Source: an uncultured Brachyspira sp. (lineage in GTDB: Bacteria > Spirochaetota > Brachyspiria > Brachyspirales > Brachyspiraceae). From it: DNA of 8,403 nucleotides. Where the stretch lies: assembly GCA_934725655.1 (NCBI GenBank), contig CAKVCJ010000069.1, positions 1 through 8,403 on the forward strand, given 5' to 3'. The notes under the pieces were generated by a model. The model saw only the letters and a program-made list of their open reading frames with translations. It made no database searches and had not been told where the DNA came from. Both the position numbers and the translations under genes were made by a program. Shown in pieces: positions 1-6,798 of this stretch; position 1 is the stretch's first letter, and each line of letters starts with the position of its first letter.

Positions 1-1217
<1,217 letters not shown>

Positions 1218-1218
<1 letters not shown>

Positions 1219-1544
1219 TGCCGTCATCTAAAGACTTTCTTAATATAGTATTAAACAAACTAGAATCTTTAGATGATATTAATTATAAACAGATGATGGG
1301 AGAATACATAATCTATTATAACAAAAAAATAACAGCTTATGTATGCGATAATCATCTTTTTATAAAGCCTACTGATAAGGCAAAAACTTTAATAAAGGAT
1401 TATATATTAAAGCCGCCTTATAAAAATGCTAAAGATATGATATTTATAGAAGATATCAATAAATATAATAATGATTTCTTTGAGTATTTATTCAAAGAGA
1501 TTTATGATGAGCTTCCTTCTATAAAGAAAAAATCTAAAAAGTAA
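1218..1544 (+). CDS. TfoX/Sxy N-terminal domain protein
   Basis: Small 108-residue protein that matches the TfoX N-terminal domain along its whole length. The recognisable elements are KQMMGEY (24-30), LFIKPT (47-52), PPYKNAKDM (66-74) and a Lys-rich tail after DELP (about 97-108). In gamma-proteobacteria, Sxy/TfoX proteins have this domain plus a C-terminal helical domain and co-activate competence genes with CRP. This protein has only the N-terminal domain, like many stand-alone family members of unknown role, so a competence function should not be assumed. There is no signal peptide or membrane segment. Its ATG overlaps the serS stop (TAATG), and a purine-rich ribosome binding site, GAGAAGG at 1204-1210, lies 7 bases upstream inside serS. 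An intrinsic terminator follows 18 bases after the stop, so it is the last gene of this unit. The family call is firm; the function is unknown. Confidence 0.85.
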
Positions 1545-1562
1545 AAAATAAATGAAAACATT

Positions 1563-1597
1563 AAAGTGCAAATCCTAAACAAGGTTTGCACTTTTTT
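1563..1597 (+). terminator. Intrinsic terminator of the serS-tfoX unit
   Basis: A perfect 10-bp stem (AAAGTGCAAA at 1563-1572 with TTTGCACTTT at 1585-1594) closes a 12-base loop and runs into a T tract at 1592-1597. It lies 18 bases after the TfoX-domain stop codon, in the right orientation for transcription from serS. Read on the other strand, the stem is followed by only three T, so it is a poor terminator for the leftward patatin gene. Confidence 0.85.
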
Positions 1598-1624
1598 ATT
1601 GTAATAAATTTTCTAATACACTAA

Positions 1625-1702
1625 ACGCACGGTTTAATGAAATTTTTTTAATAATTAAAATTCAATATTATTCAATATTAAAAAATTTATTCTGCGTGCG
1701 GT
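1625..1702 (+). repeat. Palindromic MITE-like element, copy 1
   Basis: A 78-bp imperfect palindrome with GC-rich ends (ACGCACGG at 1625-1632, GCGTGCGGT at 1694-1702) around an AT-rich core. Inner arms AAATTTTTTTAATA (1640-1653) and TATTAAAAAATTT (1676-1688) also pair, with one bulged T, so the strand can fold into one long hairpin. The core includes a tandem TTCAATATTA (1661-1680). A related copy lies inverted at 6696-6780. TAAA occurs on both sides (1622-1625 and 1702-1705), which might be a target duplication but is too AT-rich to trust. It sits between convergent genes, downstream of both stops. There is no coding capacity. The repeat is certain within the window; its mobile origin is inference. 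Confidence 0.75.
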
Positions 1703-1729
1703 AAATGATTAGAAATTTAAAAATCATTT
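1703..1729 (-). other. Hairpin just after the patatin stop
   Basis: AAATGATT (1703-1710) pairs with AATCATTT (1722-1729) across an 11-base loop, starting four bases beyond the TAG stop of the leftward patatin gene. On the transcript strand the stem leads directly into the GC-rich palindrome rather than a T run. It is therefore a weak candidate terminator or 3' end stabiliser, possibly acting together with the neighbouring element. The pairing is AT-rich and could be chance. Confidence 0.3.
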
Positions 1730-1732
1730 TAT

Positions 1733-2767
1733 CTATTCAATATTTTTTCTTTTTTGTTCTTTTATATAATTCTTTTTAGCTTCTTCAATGTTCATGAATG
1801 ATTCAATTGTATTGTCTATATTTGATTTTAATTTTTGCCTTTTTTCAATAGCATCTTTTCTATTTTGTTTAAATTCTTCTTCATGACTTTTTATAATATC
1901 TAAATCTCTGACTATTTCAGCTTGATTTTTAGCGATATCAACAACAACCTGTAAAACTTCCTTAGCATCATTATAACCCTGTTCAATTCTTCTATATGCA
2001 CCTTCTGGAGAAAAATCAAGAGTTCCTGTAAATGCATTTCCTAAATCATCTTTAGGGTATATTTCATAAATGTTAATATTATCGTTTCTATATTTTAATA
2101 TTTCTCCACCATCTAAATGTACTACTATAATATCGCTGCATCCTATATCAAGCAAAGGTTTAATAGGAGAATTGTCTTTTATACCGCCGTCCCAATATGA
2201 TTGTTTGCCTTCTGAATATATATCCTGCATCGGAAAAATAACAGGTATCGCTGAAGTAGAAAGAAGTATTTTTTTGATTGTTTCTTTATCTCTTCCGTTT
2301 AACTGAAAATATTTAGTTTTGAATGCAGGAAGTTCCGTGCATGTAGCATATATAGGAAAATACATTCTTGATACAGCATCTAAATCAACATATTCATCTA
2401 TTAAATCAGAAAGCCCTTTCCTTGAAAAAACGCCTTTAAATACTAAAGTTTTTAAAAAGTTTAATATAGCAATGGCAGTATTATGAGGTATTAAAAGAAC
2501 ATTCATTATTTGAATGAATATATCTATAATATCTCCTTTTTCAACATCAAAACTTAAAATTTTATCTTGTATTTTCTGTGTCCATAAAGTTTCAGCTAGA
2601 CCATAATCATTAAGAGCAAAGAGACAAGCATTAAGCCCTCCTACCGAAGTACCAGAAATAGCCTTTATATTATTATCAAGCCCAACCTCTTTTAAATACT
2701 TCCAAACGCCGATTTGATAAGCACCCTTACCTCCGCCGCCGTCCAAAACAAGACCTATATTATTCAT
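1733..2767 (-). CDS. Patatin-like phospholipase
   Basis: Predicted serine lipid acyl hydrolase of the patatin family (344 residues). The oxyanion-hole loop DGGGGKGAYQIG spans residues 9-20. The nucleophile elbow GTSVG is at 39-43, with Ser41. The catalytic Asp193 sits in the DGG motif (193-195), so the Ser-Asp dyad is complete. There is no signal peptide, so it is probably cytosolic and reaches the inner leaflet. A hydrophobic stretch at about 84-110 may be a lipid-facing lid. The C-terminus (about 270-344) is a highly charged helix, probably a coiled coil, absent from minimal patatins and perhaps an interaction segment. The ATG lies 5 bases after the stop of the upstream coiled-coil/TPR gene. 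Its ribosome binding site GAGGT falls in that gene's last codons, indicating translational coupling. Substrate unknown. Patatins can be housekeeping lipases, secreted toxins or immune effectors such as CapV; this context does not decide. Confidence 0.93.
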   Translation of the reverse strand: MNNIGLVLDGGGGKGAYQIGVWKYLKEVGLDNNIKAISGTSVGGLNACLFALNDYGLAETLWTQKIQDKILSFDVEKGDIIDIFIQIMNVLLIPHNTAIAILNFLKTLVFKGVFSRKGLSDLIDEYVDLDAVSRMYFPIYATCTELPAFKTKYFQLNGRDKETIKKILLSTSAIPVIFPMQDIYSEGKQSYWDGGIKDNSPIKPLLDIGCSDIIVVHLDGGEILKYRNDNINIYEIYPKDDLGNAFTGTLDFSPEGAYRRIEQGYNDAKEVLQVVVDIAKNQAEIVRDLDIIKSHEEEFKQNRKDAIEKRQKLKSNIDNTIESFMNIEEAKKNYIKEQKRKNIE

Positions 2768-2772
2768 TTAAT

Positions 2773-4716
2773 TTATACCTCTATATTGTTAATATTTGCT
2801 TGTATGCTTGTTTCTAAATCAAAAAATGCAGATTCTATTCCTTTAGCAAATATGTAATTGGGTATTATTATATTTCCAGATTTATCTATAAAATATTGTG
2901 ATAATTTATTATTTGAAGTAATTATTTCATTTATATATTCTTTTATATCATCTTGATTATCACCCTTAATCTTATACTTTAATTCTACTTGATTTATAAA
3001 AGTTTCTGGGGAATTACTGTCTATTTTTTCTGCTTTTTTATAATAACTCATGGCTTCGTCAAACATTTTTAATTCTCTATATATAACTCCCAAATTAATA
3101 TTAGCATAAAAACTATCATTAATTTTTATAGCTTCCTCTAAAGCAGAAACTATAATATTATTATAATCTTCAAATCCTATCTTTTTTATATTATTTTCAT
3201 CATAACCATATAAACTTTTTAATAATCGCTTTTTTAATCTAAGTCCTGTATTATAATTAATGTTTTTTATTTCATTATATAACTCAGTATCTAATATATT
3301 AATCAATTCTTTTTCTATTATATTGATTTTAGGATCAGATAATAATTTATTAACAAATTTTATTTCATTATTTTCTTTTTTATGTTGAATTATAGAATTG
3401 ATTATGTATTTGTATATTTCTGTATAGTCCTTATATAAACATACTGCTTTCATATAATAATTATAGAATGTTTTTTCTCCATTTTCTATTAATAAATCAT
3501 AATAATTATATGCCTCTCTAAAATCATTAAGTTCTATAGATGTTTCAATTAATTTTTTATATATAAAAGAATCAGAAAACTTTTGAATTTTGATAAATTC
3601 TTTTTTAGCCTTTTCAAATTGATTATCGTCATAATATTGGCATCCTTTTTCATAATATGTTAAAATATTACTTACAGGTATTTTATGATAATCTTTTTCA
3701 TTATTATATTCTATAATATTCTTCATCTCACCTAATATTGATATCGATAAATCAAAGTATGAATTCTCTTTTTCTAAATCCATATTTAAATTATTATAAG
3801 AATAGTTTTTTAATAAGTTTAATATAGCTTCTTTTCTGTCTTTTGCCGACATTTCAATAATGCTATCTATAATATATTTTTCTTCATTCTCCAATTTTTC
3901 TATTTTCTTTAAATTGCCTAATATTGGTATTATGAAATTTTCAATATCGTTTAATTTTTCTTTATTGAATGCTTTAAAAAATTTATCTGCAATACTTGAG
4001 TTTGACATCAATGTATCATAAATACTTAAAAGAGAAATTTTATTATCAGATTCAATTCCTATCTCTTTAATAACATATCTTAAATTCATTAAATCTGATT
4101 CTATATATAGATATTTATTTTTTGAAAAGAATTCGGATATAAAATATAAAAATTTTTCATTGTTATTTAAATCTGTAAATTTTACTCCGTTTATATCATG
4201 ATGTTTTATAAAAATAACTAAATCATGTATATTAACTTTACTTTCTACTCTGTCCATTCTATTAGACATTTCAATAATTTCTTTTAGTATATGATTCATA
4301 AACTCATTCATTTTTAAATATACCTGATTGAGTTCTTCATCTATTTCATTTACAAGACAGTTTAATTTTAAGTTAATATTTTTTATCATTCCAAATGTGA
4401 GTTTATTATGCTCAGCTAATTTTTTTATCATTTTCATGCTTGCTCTTTGAGATGCAGCAAAATCTCTGTCTATTTCTCCTCTTATTTTTCTGTTTTTTCC
4501 TGTTATATTACATAATAAATTTTGACAAAATCCCTGTCTGCATAATTCATTAGCTCTGTTTTTTCCTGCATTTACTGCAAAACTTGCCTGCATAGCTAAT
4601 TGAGTGAGTTCATTAGAATTATTTTTATATTGTTCATATAGACTATCTATAAAATTATCTATATCTTCCTTTTCTTCATCTAATAAATCTTTTTCATATG
4701 GAAGTGGGAAATCCAT
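2773..4716 (-). CDS. Unrecognised coiled-coil/TPR protein, partner of the patatin
   Basis: I do not recognise a named family. The protein is 647 residues from the ATG at 4716. A TTG one codon earlier (4719) is possible, but the ATG sits 8 bases from GGAG, the better spacing. With numbering from that TTG, residues about 25-165 are charged helix. This includes a patch that looks conserved, with four Cys (60, 65, 70, 121) and ITGKNRKIRGEIDRD (72-86), ending in a heptad-like coiled coil to about 163. Residues 165-345 are Ile/Asn/Lys-rich helical sequence without a motif. Residues 349-413 look like two degenerate TPRs, and 535-568 is a clear TPR (LGVIYRELKMFDEAMSYYKKA core). There is no signal peptide, membrane segment, Walker motif or nuclease motif. 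The architecture suggests a scaffold or sensor that binds a partner, most simply the coupled patatin. It looks more AT-rich than serS. Function unknown. Confidence 0.85.
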   Translation of the reverse strand: MDFPLPYEKDLLDEEKEDIDNFIDSLYEQYKNNSNELTQLAMQASFAVNAGKNRANELCRQGFCQNLLCNITGKNRKIRGEIDRDFAASQRASMKMIKKLAEHNKLTFGMIKNINLKLNCLVNEIDEELNQVYLKMNEFMNHILKEIIEMSNRMDRVESKVNIHDLVIFIKHHDINGVKFTDLNNNEKFLYFISEFFSKNKYLYIESDLMNLRYVIKEIGIESDNKISLLSIYDTLMSNSSIADKFFKAFNKEKLNDIENFIIPILGNLKKIEKLENEEKYIIDSIIEMSAKDRKEAILNLLKNYSYNNLNMDLEKENSYFDLSISILGEMKNIIEYNNEKDYHKIPVSNILTYYEKGCQYYDDNQFEKAKKEFIKIQKFSDSFIYKKLIETSIELNDFREAYNYYDLLIENGEKTFYNYYMKAVCLYKDYTEIYKYIINSIIQHKKENNEIKFVNKLLSDPKINIIEKELINILDTELYNEIKNINYNTGLRLKKRLLKSLYGYDENNIKKIGFEDYNNIIVSALEEAIKINDSFYANINLGVIYRELKMFDEAMSYYKKAEKIDSNSPETFINQVELKYKIKGDNQDDIKEYINEIITSNNKLSQYFIDKSGNIIIPNYIFAKGIESAFFDLETSIQANINNIEV

Positions 4717-4724
4717 CAATTAAT

Positions 4725-4728
4725 CTCC
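4725..4728 (-). promoter_or_regulatory. Ribosome binding site deciding the TPR-gene start
   Basis: GGAG on the minus strand is 8 bases before the ATG at 4716 but only 5 before the in-frame TTG at 4719. This favours ATG as the initiation codon. Confidence 0.6.
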
Positions 4729-4748
4729 AATAGTATATTATGTAAATT

Positions 4749-4776
4749 ATTATATGTTTTTTTAGGCAAATTTCAA
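4749..4776 (-). promoter_or_regulatory. Sigma-70-like promoter of the TPR-patatin operon
   Basis: On the minus strand, TTGAAA (4776-4771) and a perfect TATAAT (4754-4749) are separated by 16 bases. They lie about 30 bases upstream of the start codon. Chance AT-rich matches are common here, but the combination and position are convincing. It would drive both genes, since only 5 bases separate them. Confidence 0.6.
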
Positions 4777-4800
4777 TATTTTATAAATTTGATAAATATT

Positions 4801-4860
4801 TATAAAAGAAGTGATACTAATATTTTAGCTAAAAAATGCAATTCTTTAGCTTCTTTTATA
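4801..4860. repeat. 11-bp inverted repeat with a nested alternative stem
   Basis: TATAAAAGAAG (4801-4811) and CTTCTTTTATA (4850-4860) are perfect inverted repeats 38 bases apart. Inside, TTTTAGCTAAAA (4823-4834) is a perfect palindrome. AGCTAAA (4827-4833) also pairs with TTTAGCT (4845-4851), so two folds compete. The segment lies upstream of the operon promoter and adjoins the GC-rich hairpins to its right. It may be an operator, a repeat-element fragment or an old terminator. Confidence 0.5.
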
Positions 4861-4866
4861 CCAATA

Positions 4867-4917
4867 CCGAGTAGGTGCCTATCGGCAAAAGAACTGGGGT
4901 GCGGGGCAAAGCCCTGC
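4867..4917. repeat. GC-rich double hairpin, probable dispersed repeat
   Basis: Two adjacent hairpins stand out in AT-rich surroundings. CCGA-TAGG and CCTA-TCGG (4867-4885) form a stem with one bulged G. GCGGGGC and GCCCTGC (4901-4917) form a 7-bp stem with one G-T pair and a 3-base loop. Neither is followed by a T tract in the + direction. On the minus strand, GTTCTTTTGCCG (4894-4883) resembles the repeat piece at 5020-5001. There is no coding potential. I interpret the segment as part of a multi-copy intergenic repeat. Confidence 0.55.
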
Positions 4918-4988
4918 AAATATAAAAATAAAAAAGTTAAAAATTTGTAGTATATAGTAAAATAATTATTCTATGTCAATTTTTTGTT

Positions 4989-5014
4989 GTTCTTTTTCCC
5001 GCCGCAAAAAGAAC
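4989..5014. repeat. GTTCTTTTT hairpin with GC-rich loop
   Basis: A perfect 9-bp stem (GTTCTTTTT at 4989-4997, AAAAAGAAC at 5006-5014) closes an 8-base loop of only G and C. It begins 28 bases beyond the stop of the leftward MATE gene, so it could end that transcript, although no T run follows on either strand. The right part read on the minus strand (TTTTTGGTTCTTT) recurs at 8300-8312, which supports a dispersed repeat. Confidence 0.55.
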
Positions 5015-5041
5015 CAAAAAGTGCAAATAAATAAAATAATA

Positions 5042-6346
5042 CTAATTAATTTTATATATATTTATTTTAATAAAAAAGGCATGCTGTGCCCATATAATAC
5101 CTTTTATGCCGAATAATTTTGTACCTATAAGTATTGTAGGTATAAATGCTATTCCCTGCCTGCTTATAGAAAGTATTAGAGAAGGAATTGATTTTCCTAA
5201 TGCTTGGAATGTGGACATAAATACAAATTGAAACCCTATTATAGGAGCTATTGAATAACTTGCTACTAAAAATCTCACTCCATAATCAATTACTTCTTCA
5301 TTATTAATAAATACTTGAACAGAAGCTCTTCCAAATATTAAAGATAAAATTAAAAGTAAAAATCCTATTACTACGCTTACAAGACATGATATCTTTATAG
5401 CAGCATTCATTCTCTTATAATTTCTAGAAGCAAAGTTATATCCCACAAAAGGCTGAAGCCCCTGAGCAAGTCCAATAAATACTAATACAACAAGTGTAAA
5501 TATTCTCTGTGCTACACCCAAACCAGCCACAGCATTATCGCTATATCCAGCAGCCAAATTGTTTATAAGTATGTTTGAAGCACTCATAAGTATGTTATTA
5601 ATAGAAACAGGTATACCTATTGCAAATACATTTGAAAGTATATCAGACTTCATAGAAAAATCTTTGAGATTTATTGATAAGAAAGATTTTTTTCTTAGAA
5701 TATGATAAATGTAGTAAAGAGTAGAACAAGCATTACCTATTATTGTAGCCAAAGCAGCACCGGCAACCCCCATATTCATATAAAGAATCATTATAGGGTC
5801 TAATACTATATTAACTACAGTACCAATCATCATACCAATCATAGCCTCTTTTGAAGAACCCTCAGCCCTTACAATCTGCCCCATAGCCATCTGATTAACT
5901 ACAAAAGGAGCTCCAAATGCTACTATAATTAAATAATCCTTAGAAAATTGATAGGTGTTTTGACTAGCACCTGATATTTTTAATATGTCTTTCATAAATA
6001 TCAAGTATACAGCCATAGAAATAAATCCTACTATAATACTTGCATAAAAAGCAAATGCTGATATCTTTTTTACAGATTCATAATCTTTAGCACCTAATTT
6101 TCTGGATATGTAAGAACCGCCTCCTATACCAAATATATTACCGAAAGCCATAAGAAGCAAATATATAGGCATACATAATGATACAGCAGCAACCTGATTA
6201 GGATCACCAGTTTGTCCTACAAAGAAAGTATCTACCATATTATAAAAAACATTAACTAACATTCCTAATATTGTTGGAAGTGCTAGCGTAATTAGAGCTT
6301 TGTGTACAGGATAATTTTCGAACAGTTCGATTTTTTTATCTGTCAT
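5042..6346 (-). CDS. MATE-family efflux pump with aberrant C-terminus
   Basis: Multidrug and toxin extrusion transporter of the inner membrane, closest in feel to the MepA/DinF-type branch. Such pumps export cationic drugs or metabolites using a Na+ or H+ gradient. The 434 residues give about eleven hydrophobic helices. Typical signatures include LPTILGMLVNVFYNMVDTFFVGQ-like TM1 (about 23-45), RAEGSSKEAMIGMMIG (160-175), LDPIMI (182-187) and GLAQGLQPFVGYNFASRNYKR (292-312). After IIWAQ (417-421) family members continue with a PxAD-like turn and TM12. Here the sequence switches to a short polar tail (HAFFIKINIYKIN) and stops, so TM12 appears to be missing. The rest of the family C-terminus is not found in the following spacer. 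A strong ribosome binding site (AGGAGGT, 6362-6356) lies 9 bases before the ATG. It appears monocistronic. The family call is firm; activity of the truncated form is uncertain. Confidence 0.92.
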   Translation of the reverse strand: MTDKKIELFENYPVHKALITLALPTILGMLVNVFYNMVDTFFVGQTGDPNQVAAVSLCMPIYLLLMAFGNIFGIGGGSYISRKLGAKDYESVKKISAFAFYASIIVGFISMAVYLIFMKDILKISGASQNTYQFSKDYLIIVAFGAPFVVNQMAMGQIVRAEGSSKEAMIGMMIGTVVNIVLDPIMILYMNMGVAGAALATIIGNACSTLYYIYHILRKKSFLSINLKDFSMKSDILSNVFAIGIPVSINNILMSASNILINNLAAGYSDNAVAGLGVAQRIFTLVVLVFIGLAQGLQPFVGYNFASRNYKRMNAAIKISCLVSVVIGFLLLILSLIFGRASVQVFINNEEVIDYGVRFLVASYSIAPIIGFQFVFMSTFQALGKSIPSLILSISRQGIAFIPTILIGTKLFGIKGIIWAQHAFFIKINIYKIN

Positions 6347-6355
6347 ATATGTCTG

Positions 6356-6412
6356 ACCTCCTATTATTGGTTGTTAAATTAGAGAGTATACCAAATAAAA
6401 AAATATATCAAG
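6356..6412 (-). promoter_or_regulatory. Promoter and ribosome binding site of the MATE gene
   Basis: On the minus strand, TATACT (6390-6385) is preceded by TGG, an extended -10 (TGnTATACT). TTGATA (6411-6406, 15-base spacer) or CTTGAT (6412-6407, 16-base spacer) is the -35. AGGAGGT at 6362-6356 is a near-consensus Shine-Dalgarno sequence 9 bases before the start codon. No clear operator palindrome overlaps the promoter. Confidence 0.55.
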
Positions 6413-6576
6413 CGATAAAAAAAAGGATTTTTTGATATTTGTATATATTTTTTTATATTTAAAATGATATATGAACTACATTTTATACATTATAAAGGTT
6501 GTAAATTTTTCTTATTTATAAAGTTTTAAATATATTTGATAAAGAAATATAGAAATTGATTTAAAAGTTAATTTAC

Positions 6577-6672
6577 AAAGCCTGCCCTTTAGGCTTTTCA
6601 GCTATATTCTCAATTTTTGCTTTAGCCTATTTTTTTTGATTTCGCTATTATTTTAAGTTTACCGCCTAAACT
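6577..6672. other. Hairpin-rich stretch of the MATE-creD spacer
   Basis: AAAGCCT/AGGCTTT (6577-6583 with 6591-6597) is a perfect 7-bp stem. AGGCT (6591-6595) can instead pair with AGCCT (6624-6628), which is followed by a T run (6630-6637) on the + strand. AGTTTA/TAAACT (6656-6661 with 6667-6672) is a third stem. No + strand gene lies upstream to be terminated, so these may be repeat remnants or part of the 3' region of the creD transcript. Bases 6413-6576 of the same spacer are low-complexity AT sequence in which I see nothing. Confidence 0.35.
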
Positions 6673-6695
6673 GTATGCAAATTTATAGTATCTAC

Positions 6696-6780
6696 ACCGC
6701 ACGCAGAATAAAATTTATTATATTAATAAAAATTATAATTTGAATTTTATTATATAAAAAAGTTTATTACACCGTGCGGT
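6696..6780 (-). repeat. Palindromic MITE-like element, copy 2 (inverted)
   Basis: An 85-bp element bounded by ACCGCACGC (6696-6704) and CCGTGCGGT (6772-6780). Reverse complemented, it aligns end to end with 1625-1702. Shared blocks include CGCACGGT near one end, TAAAATTCAA in the core, and ATTCTGCGTGCGGT at the other end, with small gaps. Its termini share ACCGCACG as inverted repeats. It begins 18 bases past the creD stop, so like copy 1 it hugs the 3' end of a leftward gene, but in the opposite orientation relative to that gene. It has no coding capacity. Confidence 0.75.
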
Positions 6781-6798
6781 AATAATTTTTTAAATTTT

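Noticed and set aside
1661..1680. Tandem TTCAATATTA as a CRISPR-like or iteron array
   Set aside because: Only two units, AT-rich, and inside the palindromic element; no spacers and no further copies in series.
2070..2306. Plus-strand open frame inside the patatin gene
   Set aside because: It is antisense to the conserved catalytic region; its sequence merely mirrors the patatin codons.
1733..4716. CBASS or retron assignment for the patatin operon
   Set aside because: No CD-NTase, reverse transcriptase, ubiquitin-like or HORMA/TRIP13 gene is present in the window. The patatin alone is not sufficient.
4740..5041. Search for the missing MATE C-terminus in another frame (simple frameshift)
   Set aside because: No frame after the junction encodes a hydrophobic helix or the PxAD-like motif, so a simple frameshift does not explain the loss.
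6575..6626. Short minus-strand frame reading AKAKIENIAEKPKGQAL in the MATE-creD spacer
   Set aside because: Only 17 codons between stops, without a start codon or ribosome binding site. It overlaps hairpins and is better seen as repeat or chance sequence.
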